From Chinchilla lanigera (taxonomy: Eukaryota; Chordata; Mammalia; Rodentia; Chinchillidae): DNA of 64,000 nt. The DNA lies in the NCBI RefSeq assembly GCF_000276665.1, contig NW_004955447.1, forward strand, positions 13,833,390-13,897,389, given 5' to 3'. Position numbers and translations under genes: made by a program. The stretch's first letter is position 1, and every line of letters starts with the position of its first letter. A model generated the notes under the pieces. That model did not search any database. It was not told the origin of the DNA and was given only the letters and a program-made list of their open reading frames with translations. Shown in pieces: positions 1 through 10,525 of the stretch.

Positions 1-268
1 TTAACATGGTTGTTCTTCTGTCTTCTATTTCTATGCTGAAAGAAACTGTCAATGAGTCTTTGGTTGACCAGTATTGCATGTTTATATCTGTTTTCATGAG
101 AAGCCACTTTGAAGATATCAATATGTAATACATCAACCATTGTTAATTCCCTACCACTTTGTTTGTAACTCTGCATTGTCTGTACTGTGCTTGTGATATG
201 TTGTAAAATGTATGTCTGTTAATGTTTCCCTCCTTTTATCTTTAAGATAAAATAAAATAAAATAAAAT
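1..268 (+). mobile_element. L1 3' UTR and tail (enters from left edge)
   Basis: This is the 3' end of a LINE-1 whose body lies outside the window. The segment around 107-165 (CACTTTGAAGATATCAATAT, then TAATACATCAACC) recurs in reverse at 34.9 kb and 52.3 kb, where an L1 ORF2 end adjoins it. The copy finishes in an AAAAT-type repetitive tail at 246-268. No coding sequence is present here. Confidence 0.85.
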
Positions 269-786
269 GTATTTATTTCTTAGTAGTATGTGTTTGTCAC
301 ACATAATGATCACATTCACCTTGGAGAATCTGTATCTATGCATAATATATCTTAATTTTTCCCCATTCCTCTCTCCTCCCTTTAACCCTTCTTTCCCTCC
401 TCACTTACAAAAGCTCCACTTCCACAGCACTTATAGACAGCAGAAGCTCAAGACTATTTGCTGAATGAGAATATATTTACAGCAGATTCCAGCCATACAG
501 AGGAATTACACATATTTGCATGCTCTGAGAATACATACTCTGGTCTTATTAAACTATTATTTCTATATTCTATAGTCATTGAAATTCTCATTCTATTTCA
601 ACCAACTATCTTTACCTTGGGCAGAAAATATGTGAGGTTTCCAGCACAACAAAGACAAAGAAAAAAGACAAATCCTATCGTGTAGTTGAGGAGAACTCAT
701 ACACTAAGGTAGACAGAGATTCTGCAAACTATTTCCAGGTTACTGAATGGTCTAAATTCCATCCAGCTACTTGTGCTGCTGGTAAC
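269..786. other. AT-rich unassigned sequence
   Basis: I see no gene or recognisable repeat. Short reading frames of 65 and 75 codons (267-464, 458-685) have no family features. A lone octamer-type ATTTGCAT at 514-521 is expected by chance. Confidence 0.5.
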
Positions 787-1158
787 TGCTATGGATTGGG
801 TAAATGTTTTCTAAAGGTCCATGTGTTAAGTCCTGGATCACAGCTTCTACTGCTGTTGTGAGGTGATGGAACTGTGAAGAGGGAGACCCAGTGGAGGGAG
901 TCAGATCACTGGAGCGTGTGCCCTCGAAGAGCACATGAGGATCCCAGCCCCACCCCTCCTTATACCTCCCAGACATGGGTTAAACAGCTCCCTCTGCCAA
1001 ACATCCCCACCATAATTTACTGGCTCATCACATACCCAGAGCCAGCAGAACAACTGACTATGCACTAAAGCCTCTAACACTGTGACCCAAGATAAACCTT
1101 TCTTCTTTTAAAGTTCATTATCTCAGGTATTTTGCAACAGTAATGGAAAGCTAACACA
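787..1158 (+). mobile_element. MaLR-type solo LTR
   Basis: A retroviral LTR of the ERVL-MaLR kind. It starts TGCTATGGATTGGG, has the family's middle section and an AATAAA-like AGATAAACC signal near 1090, and ends with GGAAAGCTAACACA. The copy at 35341-35708 has the same start and end. Flanking five-mers (GTAAC before, GTAGT after) match at three of five positions, as expected for an old insertion. No internal retroviral sequence is attached, so it is a solo LTR. Confidence 0.65.
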
Positions 1159-3477
1159 GTAGTGCATATGCATTTTAACAAAGAGTAGTAAGCTAGCTGG
1201 CCAAAACAAGAATAATATATAACAACCTGGATGAAAAACATCTTTCCAACAGATATTGGCTCATTTTTCTCTAGGGATTGTTTTCATTTGGACCAGTGTT
1301 ATTTCTTTACTGTATGAAATGAAACTTCTAAACATGGATATTATTTTAAAATAAATACATCTTTGTATCCTAGTGTATTTGCATTCATTATTTTATAATC
1401 TTTATAGCTCTAACATCTTCTCAGAACTACATCTCTTCTAAATCTGCTAAATATATTCCTTGTTTTTTATCTAACCACTAGGTTAAAATATCTTCAGTGA
1501 AGATAGCCTTTTTCAAGTAATTTGTTAATGTATTTGATTAACTATCTCACCCTTTCTTGTTATAATAAGAACAGATGCCGGAGTCTTTTATTTACTCAAA
1601 TATTTTGTAATAATTGCAGTACAGTTAGCCAACATTTAGAAACAAAGTCTCCCAAAAGACTCTTCTGCTTTTATTTTTCTATCATTTTAATTATTTATGA
1701 TCCTTTCCATGATCAGTATTTATTACATTTAGTTCATAAATAATTATATGATGAAAACCAGATTTGAAAACTAACATTCAAATCTATGATTCTTCAAAGT
1801 TCTCTTAAACATATCCTGTAATGATAGTTAAACAGGTGACTGAAATAATTCTATGTCCATATTCTCCCTTTTTGTGCATCTATCTGTGAGCAAATAGATA
1901 CTCCTTCATGAGGCCCCTTCCCTTCGCTTCCTCTGAGAAAGTAGGAAATTATGTTCCTTTTCGATAGCAGAGTTTTCACTTTAACTTAGTTATATAAGAG
2001 TGTTAAGAACCTTTTCTTCCCCTGCATTTTGAAATTTTAATTAAAATGTTTCAGCTGATCTGTCTGCTAATGATTATTTGGACAATGATGCAGAGAATCC
2101 TTTTTCTCAAAGGAACGAACACCTTCTAAGCCAAGAACAGCTTTGGGCCAGATGTTACTGTTGTTCCTTCTCACCATTAATCACCAAACATTGCAGTAGG
2201 ACCCACTACGGGTATTATTCAAACAGAGACTCAATTAAATTCCAAGGCAGTCCATTTAATCTTCATCAGCTCAAACAATGGCAACTTCATTTTTCTCAAC
2301 CAAATGTTGAGACAGAGAGGAGAAACTTCAGAGATTTTCATTTCATTCAATATTGTTATAAAATAACTAGATTTACAGTTTGACTTTGGACAAAGGAGAG
2401 CCACAGCGCTCCGCTGGAAGGCAATGCCACGAGGAAGATGGAGCACCCTGCACACGCAAGCATAGTTGTAGGAATTCGGTGATAAAAAAGAAAAGGTCTC
2501 ATTTGCTTCCTTAAATGCTGTAATAAATTAAGAAAGAAGTAAGATATTCTGTTCAGATTCTGCAGTGCAAAGATGAATGGGGGGCAGGGAAGGAGGCATA
2601 GAACTAGAAGAGGAGGAGGAGTGAGGAGCAACTTTACCTCTTTCATTATTCACTCATCTAAACCTAGAGAGAAATAGCTCCGCAGAGGGTTCCACCTGGG
2701 AGAAGCCTATGGACATGATGAATGTGGTATCTATAATTAAGCACAGTATCAACCTACTAGAGACCTTTCTTGCTGCGGTCATGACATTGACATATTTTTC
2801 AAGGTAGGTATACATAGAGAATGTGCTAACAAGATACCTTTACCTATTAGTTTGAATCATGACTGCTTACTCTAAGGATCTTAACTGGGATAATAAAATC
2901 TTATTTGTGAACTCTTTCCTCATCATCTCTGCTTAATTAGGGAAAGAGAGGAAGAGGGAGAGAGAGCATCTTGAATTAATAGCTGATTGGTCTGTATATA
3001 CATGTGGGTTGTGTGAGTAGCCCTGAAGTAGGGACAATTTGATGGGAAAGAACTCCTTACTTAGGGAGTCGATGATAACTCTAGGAGTAAGAGTCTGAAC
3101 TGAATTGAACTGAGTTGCTGGACACCAAGCCAGGCTCAGAGGATCAGAAACTGACTGTTGTATTACCATTGTCTAGCACATAACAGACAATGACAATACT
3201 GACTAAATCAATGAATGGCAGAATAGCAATCCTACAAGAAGAAAAGCATGGAGAAAGTCACTGAGACAAGAAAGAGCAGAGCATATGTAAAGAATGGTGA
3301 GTAAGCTGAGACCACAGAACTGTAATTAGATTATTGCAAGGTAGAATCAAAAGCATTGATTAGGATCCTATCATAAAGGCCTACAAAACCAATTTAAGCC
3401 AATTTAAGAGATGCATAAGTGGATTTTGCCAAGAGAAACAGAACCAGATATGTGACTTATAATGGTGATTTTGGACA
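1159..3477. other. Unassigned sequence, no gene seen
   Basis: AT-rich sequence without an exon series. Reading frames of 60-101 codons here show no domain, signal peptide or codon pattern worth calling. Around 3172-3225 the wording (CTAGCACATAACAGACAATG) resembles the 3' end of a MIR SINE. The rest looks like old unique DNA. Confidence 0.5.
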
Positions 3478-3647
3478 TGGCTACACACTGGATTCATTTG
3501 GGGAGCTATAAAAAAGTATCAGTGCCAGTGTCCAATCTCATGAAATTCTGATTTCATTGGTATGGAGCATAATTTGGACATAAGGAATTTTAAAAACACC
3601 AGGTGATTCAGATATCCAGCAAAGTGTAAGATCCACAACCTTGAGAA
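3478..3647 (+). mobile_element. MER5A-like hAT-Charlie DNA transposon fossil
   Basis: A non-autonomous cut-and-paste transposon relic of about 170 bp. Diagnostic phrases are TGGATTCATTTGGGGAGCTA near the start and AACACCAGGTGATTCAGAT near the end, which are the two inverted-repeat-related halves of this family. It carries no coding sequence and is heavily diverged. The family name comes from remembered consensus features. Confidence 0.6.
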
Positions 3648-5104
3648 ATCATTCTGGAATCTGCATTCTTATTCAATAGGAGAGCCCCTCAATGATGTTA
3701 GAGAAATAGCTTAGGGAACTCTCTTCATGAAATCATCTCGTGACAGTCCAGCGTTGGGCAAATTCAACTGTGGGAGGGTTGGTCTCTTCTGGAAAAAAAA
3801 ATGTTGCCTGGGTCAAATGTCAGACTGAGCCAGCTAGTTGGACTTGGAGAACAAGGAGAAAGAACTAGAACATGATTCTGGGCTCAGCTGGGCCAGCAAC
3901 AGAGATGACACTGGGACAAGGTAACCAATTAACAGACGGGGGACACAAGAAGAGGAGCAGCGGGGAGGAGAAAAGCAGGGTGGGAACAGAGCCAATCCCT
4001 AGTCCATTCAGCCCCCGCCTTCTTCCCACACCCTGGATCTACCACTTCTAACCGAAGCCGATCTTGGCACCAACTCTTGGGACCGCCGTGCACAGACAGG
4101 CCCAGTGCAGAATTCTTCCCAGTAGGACTGCAGCTCTGCTCAGCTGTCACCAGCCCCTGAACACAGCAGGAGTGAGAAGCACAGAAAAGGAGTGAGGATC
4201 CAATCACCAGGAGCCCATAGATCACTGTCCCCACCTTGACTCCGCGCAGTGCATCCCTGCAGGAGGGGAGCCGGCAATGTGCTCATGTGGAGTTGAATGA
4301 GCTGTGAGCTTCTGCTTCTTAATTCCTCACCTGATAACAAGCTTCCAGTCCCCAGATCTCACGCTGCCAGCACACCTCTGTGCACCCCGCTGGCATGCTT
4401 TGTTGTTTATTACTCTTTTTAAAGGAATAATTACCAGTGCACACACCCATGTGAAAGGTATTTATAGTTTATTCTTTCTCTCCCAAAATGGAATGATTAA
4501 AGATGTATTAAAAAAAAAAAAAAAAAAAGCTTATCTCTCCCCTTCACAGTAAAAGCTTGTTGAGAAAAGTTGCGGTTCTGTAAAAGTAAGGTTTGCTCCC
4601 CTTGTGTCTGTAAACAGAAAGTGAAAATGATGTGGCAGAGAAGATACCATTCAGCATAATGATTTCAGGACAGAATACACCATCACACATCTGAACAACC
4701 TCCAGAATGGCCAGCTTTAGCAAAACTGCAGGCTGGTCTGCCTCTTCGCTGCCTGGAGAAGCGGAAACAAACAAAGCACCAGGCACTTGAAACCCTGTAA
4801 GAGCCCTAAGTTGAAAAGGGACACCTTGACACACTTTCTCTTGAAGATGAGTGATTTACTATTACAATGCTGATCACTAGCAACCTGGGGACTCTCTCTC
4901 CATCCACAAATTATTTGTGGTTTCTCTCTGGGGGGCGTAGGAGTGACTCCTGATTCTCTCCCTTTTTTCCACAGGGAATAGCCATGTCCAGCCTGTAGCC
5001 TCGGAGAATAAGGAAAGATGGGACCCTACATAGGGCTAGAGTAAGGGACATGGGCCCTTGTAGAGGGTAGGAGACAAGAAGTCTATGACTATGAAAAGAG
5101 ACAC
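3648..5104. other. Unassigned sequence with an A-run
   Basis: No gene is visible. The stretch holds an A-run at 4510-4528 directly followed by AAGCTT, which could be the tail of an unrecognised retroposon. A GC-richer block at about 3950-4290 has overlapping short reading frames on the minus strand (101 and 66 codons) without recognisable features. Confidence 0.45.
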
Positions 5105-5530
5105 TTTGTGGTTTCCCTTCTGAAGAGACAGCCTTGAACTGGCTCCCAAGCTGCTCCCCTTACTTGCTTTGTGGTGTGAACACCCTGAAATGTCCCTAAA
5201 CTGTATGTTGTAATCACCAGGCTCACTGTATGACCTGTACCCTCAGCAAGGAGCCCATGAGCCAATGAGGTGCAGACCTTCTGGGTGGGTGGAGACAGCC
5301 CCTATCTCATAAAGAAAGGACCACTGCCCTACGTCCAGTGGTCATCCAGCTCTGGACCCCCCACTCCTCCAACTGGCTTTGGACCACTTCTGCAATACCT
5401 TTACTTTGGCTGTGCTGCAATAAATCTACTTTTGCTCCACACCATGACTGTTGTCTTCTCTTCCTCTTTCAGAGAGAGAGAGACAAGCCCAGGGAAGTTC
5501 AAGGGTGGGCTGGTGACCCCAGACTACTGA
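5105..5530 (+). mobile_element. Probable retroviral LTR, not MaLR
   Basis: The layout resembles a gammaretrovirus-like (ERV1) LTR. There is a promoter-like half, then a TTTGGCTGTGCTGCAATAAA block with a polyadenylation signal at 5419-5424, then a CT-rich stretch and GGCTGGTGACCCCAGACTAC near 5507, where an LTR/primer-site edge could lie. I could not fix the boundaries or find a target duplication. It may instead be an unrelated unique segment. Two overlapping reading frames of 86 and 88 codons are incidental. Confidence 0.4.
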
Positions 5531-5611
5531 ACAACATGAGAACTGAGTCTACCTTCCTGTTATATGTCTTTCCCCTGAAATTCCCTCCTCATTCAAGTTT
5601 TTAAAAACTGG

Positions 5612-5790
5612 CATGATTCTCTTATAAAGCACTGAGCTCTGGGTTCAAAACCTAGTTCTGCTACTTATTAGCTTGGTACCCTTAGGAAAGTACTGAACTT
5701 CTCCATACTTTAATTTTGTCATTTATAAAATAGATTAATAACAATGTCTACTATAGGATAGCTGTGAGGAGTAAGTCCCCTAACACAGGT
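5612..5790 (+). mobile_element. MIR SINE
   Basis: An ancient tRNA-derived SINE. It reads as the MIR core in order: GGGTTCAAAACCTAGTTCTG, then CTACTTATTAGC, then a TTTGTCATTTATAAAATAG segment corresponding to the usual 'cat-ctgtaaaatggg' block. It is old and non-functional. Confidence 0.7.
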
Positions 5791-5821
5791 GTGTGCTATG
5801 CCAATATCACAATTTTTCTAA

Positions 5822-6450
5822 GAAGCAATATAGCTTAGTGAGTGTGATCATTAATCAGGAGACATCAACTTAAATGGATTAAGACACACTTAGATTAGTG
5901 AAGCACAGTTCTGGGTGTGTCTGTGGGTGATTCACATGTCAGCCAGCAAACCAAGGAGGAAGACCCGCCCCAGATATGTGTGGCACCGATCAGCTGCCTT
6001 GTAGCCTGGATGGAATGAAAAAGGGAAAGAAAACGGAAGTCCATTTCTGAAGAGCTCAGTCTTCATCATCCCCTTTGGAAAGGGTCTCCAGTTCCTTCAG
6101 CTTCTAACCCAGACTCACACAGGTGACTCTGCAGAGAGCTTCCAGGCCTTCAGCCTTGGACTGCTGCTGCATCCCTCACCCCTCCTGTTCTGCAGCTTCC
6201 ATTTTCCTGGGCTGAGCAGGTACTGAATCCTCCAGCTGTCCAGCATGTAGACAGCTTCTGATCCTGTCAGCCTACCTAATAGATCCCCTTGCACAATTAT
6301 GCATGTATTTTCTACTGCTCCTGTTCCTCTAGAGAACCCTAACCACTACAGTGAGCAAGAGCATAACCTCCATGGCCAGCTGACTTGGGCTCAAATTCTG
6401 GCTCCACCACTTCTCAGCTGTGTGATTTAGGATAACTTACTTGAGGACGG
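5822..6450 (+). mobile_element. MIR SINE split by an LTR
   Basis: The left piece (5822-5842, AGCAATATAGCTTAGTGAG) and the right piece (6356-6450, with GGGCTCAAATTCTGGCTCC and CACTTCTCAGCTGTGTGA) together read as one MIR in the correct order. Between them lies the LTR at 5843-6350, so the MIR was the target of that insertion. Confidence 0.65.
5843..6350 (+). mobile_element. ERVL (MLT2-like) solo LTR with perfect target duplication
   Basis: A 508-bp LTR beginning TGTGATCATTAATCAGG and ending TCTAGAGAACCCTAACCACTACA, the typical terminus of MLT2-class ERVL LTRs. The exact five-base duplication GTGAG lies at 5838-5842 and 6351-6355, which fixes both boundaries. No internal retroviral genes remain, so it arose by LTR-LTR recombination. 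It interrupts a MIR element. Confidence 0.75.
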
Positions 6451-7032
6451 AGATGAGAAGAAGAGAAGGTGGAGGGGCTCTACTATACTTCAGAACCTCA
6501 CTTTTTCACCTCTAAAATAAAATAGAAGAATAAAATAATTCCTACTCTGTTATTATAAAGCTTTGATATTAGGTTTGTAGACATGCACGTCAAGAGACTA
6601 AGGCCCTCTGCCTCCGTCCCACTCTGACCCTCATCCCCTCTGGAGTCTGGCCAAGGGAGGGATGCACAAGCAGTCTGGTCAGCTGTGACGCTAAATGCCT
6701 TTGTGTAAGCAGCTGAGGGGCCCAGACACCTGCTAGGTAAAAGCTGAATTGAACGACATGGGGAATGAATCCTACTCCACATCACCCGAAGGAAGCTCCT
6801 TCTACCTAAGTCAAAAAGGCTCCCTGTCCTCCTGTCCAGTGAGCCAGGGCCTCTGACCAACTTACCAACAACAGAGACAAAGTGCAAGAGGTTAGGAAGG
6901 GTCAGTACAAGCTGGTTCATGAGGAGGCAGTGCCTTTCATCACCCCATGGTGCCAGAGTGCACTCCTGCCCCTAACAGAGTGAACAGGTTTCCCGCTAAT
7001 AAGTTCAAGTTCAAATTCCCTTGAACTTGGCA
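6451..7032. other. Unassigned sequence
   Basis: No gene recognised. A 140-codon minus-strand frame at 6498-6920 has no domain, and its composition looks like random open frame. A short polypurine patch lies near 6445-6475. Confidence 0.45.
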
Positions 7033-7037
7033 TGGGG

Positions 7038-7463
7038 CTAACCATGGAGATGGGTAGAAGGACTCTCAGTGGTTCTTCTTTCATGGAGTTATGTTTTGTA
7101 TCTAGACATTCCCACAAACCACACGTGATCAGAGGCAGGGCTTTGGGGGAAGTGACTATATCACAGATTCATCCATGGATGACCTTATACCTAAATGTGC
7201 TGTTAGGAGGTGGGGTCTGGCCGGAAGAGGTGGGCCACTGGAGACATGGTCTAGAAGGTTCTGTCTTCCTCCCCAACTCCTCCTTTTGCGCTCGGCTTCC
7301 TGGCTGCCATAGGAGCAGCTTTTTCCACTGGGCTCTTCCGCCATGGCTTCCTGCCAACTACGGACTGGAACCTCTAGAGAATGAGGGCACAAGAAACCCC
7401 TCCCTCTTTAAGTTGTGAGGGTCTCAGGGATTTTGTCTCAGCCATGAGAAAGCGACTAAGACA
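7038..7463 (+). mobile_element. MaLR-type solo LTR
   Basis: An LTR of the same broad class as 787-1158. The diagnostic middle is GGAGGTGGGGTCTGGCCGG at about 7206, followed by a CTTCCTGGCTGCCATAGG block and the terminal GAGAAAGCGACTAAGACA. The five-mer TGGGG occurs at 7033-7037 and again at 7464-7468, which may be the target duplication. The first bases do not read TG, so the 5' edge is uncertain. Confidence 0.55.
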
Positions 7464-7789
7464 TGGGGCAAGGTGGGAACAAGAGTGTGAAGCAGCAACA
7501 GTCTCCTTCCTGTTTGGCAGATCCCATGCACCATTTGGAGCAAACTTATGCTATACAATCACTTGTTTTGTACTCTAACATCTAAATTCAACTAAGTACC
7601 CTGTATTGTTATGTGTTTCTGGCGGGGCAACACTAGACATGTTGAATAAGTATCCGCACACTTATTTCTTATTGGTCACAGGTACTTTTCATACAAAATG
7701 TATACCCTCCTTTTTCACATTGTTTTCTTCAGAGCAGGAACATAGCTTTAAATGAATCTAACATCATCACCTTTGACACTATTTCTTTT
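7464..7789. other. Unassigned sequence
   Basis: I see no gene or clear repeat between the LTR and the reversed L1. Confidence 0.5.
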
Positions 7790-8560
7790 ATTTTAAAGAG
7801 AAAAAAATAACAAAATAACAGCAACAAAGACAAAAAATAACACAATGAAAACAATACAGGATTTCAAAACAAGGTGATACAGTGGTGTTATATTTCATAT
7901 TGTTATCTTCAATGAAGTTACTCAGATTACCAGATTAAAGAGAATAAAAAGTAATAAAACAATTAGAAATGATACAGAGCTTCACTAAACAAGATGGTAG
8001 GAATTCAACAATGGTTCTTATATTGCATATTGTTGTCTTAAAATTAGTTGTTCAGATTACCAGATTTAAGCAAGAAAAACATTTAAGCATTAACTATTCC
8101 CTTCAATAAACCAGTGGACATCACCAGTACAATTATCCCAGCTATTCTTGTATATACATATATATTTTTGCCTTTCTTTCTTTCTTTTCTCCTTTCCTTC
8201 ATCTCAGTTGTTCTTTCTTTGAGCAATTTCTTTCCCTTTCACAATACCTATTGTGCCTTTTGGGTTTTATTTACTCTTTCAGGTTCTTACACTAGGGAGA
8301 CAATATAATGTTTACATGTGCGGGTCTGATTTATTTCATTTATGACTATGGTCTCTAATTGTACCCATTTACCTATAAAAACCTCAAGTTTATCTTTTTT
8401 TGTAGCTGAGTAATACTTCACTGTATAAAAATACCATATCTTTTTTATCCATTCCTCTGTTGATGGGCATTCTGGTTGTTTCTAAGATTTAGCTATGACA
8501 AATTGCACTGCTATAAACATGGGTGCACATATATGGCCCTGTAGATTTTTAGAACACCAG
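7790..8560 (-). mobile_element. 5'-truncated L1, reversed, with duplicated 3' UTR module
   Basis: Read on the minus strand this runs from the end of L1 ORF2 (8320-8560: codons resembling the C-terminal 'cpstee-w-kk' and 'ysaikk' region) into a 3' UTR and an A-rich tail at the left edge. The 3' UTR has two tandem copies of a module containing CAGATTACCAGATT, at 7860-7955 and 7990-8070. Frames are broken, so no protein is made. No target duplication was found. Confidence 0.8.
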
Positions 8561-8889
8561 CACAAAGAGTGCTTTCAAAGCTTGCCTTATTTCATAGCTT
8601 TCACTAATTAGACATAATAGGTAAATGTCTTAGATTTCAGATTAGGTGATGCAATACATTTCAAACATTTAGTGCCTGTAGTTGCTATCCAAAGTTGCTA
8701 TGGACTTCTCAAGTCCTGGTAGTTCCCTACAAGATAAGCCTCACTTCAGACACCAGTCACAAGCTCCAGGGTTGCCAGGCCACCCAACACTTTGCCAACT
8801 GTTGACAAATTCAAGAGTCCCCACAATTCCCACAGCTTGTGTAGTTTGCTAGAATGACTTAGAGAACACAGGAAAGTATTACCCTTACT
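8561..8889. other. Unassigned sequence
   Basis: No gene or recognised repeat. GTTGCTAT occurs twice close together at about 8681 and 8695. Confidence 0.5.
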
Positions 8890-9230
8890 ATATCAGTCAG
8901 AGTTCTCTCCTCAAGACAAAACCAATAGAATATATACATGTCTATAAATATAGATTAAATGAGAGGGGTTTATTAGGAAAACTGGCTCACACAATTACAG
9001 AAGCTGAGAAGCTCTGTGACAGCATCAGGAAAGCCAGTAACATGGCTAAGCCCAACTCCAAAGGCCTCAGAACCAGAAAAATTTGTGGTATAATTTACAG
9101 TCTAAGGATGAAGGCCTGAAAAGATGGAGACCTCTGATAAAAGTCCTGGGGTCCCATAATGACACCCAGAAATAATACTTTTCCAGTTCTCTATGCATTC
9201 CTTAACCCAGTCAGAATAATACAAGTGAGC
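8890..9230 (-). mobile_element. ERVL (MLT2-like) LTR fragment, reversed
   Basis: The minus-strand equivalent of the terminus seen at 6350. It begins TATCAGTCAGAGTTCTCTCC, then ACCAATAGAATATATACATG, then GGGGTTTATTAGGAAAACTGG. This is the reverse complement of the polyadenylation and terminal part of an MLT2-class LTR. The far end is unclear. Confidence 0.6.
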
Positions 9231-10031
9231 ACAGGCTAAATGAAAAGGTAAGTCCCAAAGGCAAAGCTTCTTTGGCCTCAGGCTCTGTCCTCTCTGTGCA
9301 CTGATGTTTGATTAACAAGCAGAGAATCACTGGCCTTGAAATTGTACTTGACCTCCAGCCTCTCTCGCTTCCTCAAGGTCATGGTTGCTGGGCCACCATC
9401 AGCCACATGGCCCAAAGCCCAGGCCCTTCGGTCACACGCCTTGGTCTTCAGGCATGGCCAAACCCCCTGCTGAGATTAGGAACTACCAGCTAGTCAAGTG
9501 TGATGCCAGGGGTCCACAATCAGTATCAATGCTTCTCTTATCAACTGGAAAACTCCAAGAGTCAAAACCTCCCTGGCAAGAACCCAAGAGAAATACCAGG
9601 TAAATGTGTTACTACACAACAGATGAGAAGCTTATCAATGACTTTTTAAATTGCATTTCATTCAACTACTCTGGATAAGACAAACTCAGGAAAGGTACCA
9701 TAATCACATTAAGTAGTAGAAATACTGACCATTACAGCATATGGATCTCCACTTTTTAATGTTAATAAGAATAACACAACAGCAACAGCAATTTATTGAA
9801 CATTTAGTATATGTCAAATGCTTTGCCTCATTGAAATACACACCAACTCAGTTCACAGGAGAAAATGATGAGAATCAGGGAGGTAAAGTGCTAAACTAAA
9901 CAAGAGGACCAACAAAGTTGGGCCAAATAAGCTTACTACCTGGTTTTTATTTGGCCTAAAAGCTAAGAATGAATCAAAAGAAGACTGTTGTGAGACATAT
10001 AAAAATGATATAAAATTTCAAGTACACAAAG
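9231..10031. other. Unassigned sequence with a MIR-like piece
   Basis: No gene. At about 9787-9900 the wording AATTTATTGAACATTTAGTA, followed by a GCTTTGCCTCATTG block, looks like a reversed MIR. The 9300-9600 part contains GTCTTCAGGCATGGC, also present at 41783 in an old repeat. Confidence 0.45.
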
Positions 10032-10382
10032 TGCTCTAACCCAAATGTTCATGCCCCCCTGAATTCATTTGTTGAAGCCTAATCACCCCACTAATGGTGT
10101 TAGGAGATAAGGCTTGCAAGAAGTAATCAGGTCATGTGAGTGGACCCCCCAAAATGGGATTGGTTTCCTTACAGAAGAGCCAGCTACATACTTCCACCAT
10201 GTGGGACACATCAACCAAGCACTACCTGTGAACTAGGAAATGGGCCTTCACCATATCCTGAAGCTGCTGGTGAGTTTATCTTGGACTTTGAGGCCTCCAG
10301 AACCATAAGAAATAAATTCCTGTCACTTATAAGCCACCCAGTTTATATCATTTTGTTATAGCAGTCTACACAGACTAAGACA
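10032..10382 (+). mobile_element. MaLR solo LTR with near-perfect target duplication
   Basis: A 351-bp LTR of the MLT1/MST class. It starts TGCTCTAACCCAAATG, has ATTCATTTGTTGAAGCCTAA and GGCCTCCAGAACCATAAGAA with AATAAA at about 10311, and ends GCAGTCTACACAGACTAAGACA. Flanks CAAAG (10027-10031) and TAAAG (10383-10387) differ by one base. No coding content. Confidence 0.75.
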
Positions 10383-10384
10383 TA

Positions 10385-10525
10385 AAGTTTCATTGGAACA
10401 CAATTACAGCCTTTTGTTTATGTAGAGCATATAGCTGCTTTCAGCACAGGGGCACAACTGAATGGCTGCAACAGTGGTCCACAAAGCCTGTAATGTTTAC
10501 TACCTGGCCCTTTACAGAAAGCCTG
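10385..10525 (+). mobile_element. Old DNA-transposon fossil (hAT-like)
   Basis: TTTCATTGGAACACAATTAC, then CTGCTTTCAGCACAGG, then TTTACTACCTGGCCCTTTAC matches the layout of a common mammalian non-autonomous element whose end reads 'ggccctttacagaaa'. The family assignment is from memory. No open frame. Confidence 0.45.

Noticed and set aside
6498..6920. 140-codon minus frame
   Set aside because: No recognisable motif, starts in AT-rich DNA, no promoter or splice support.
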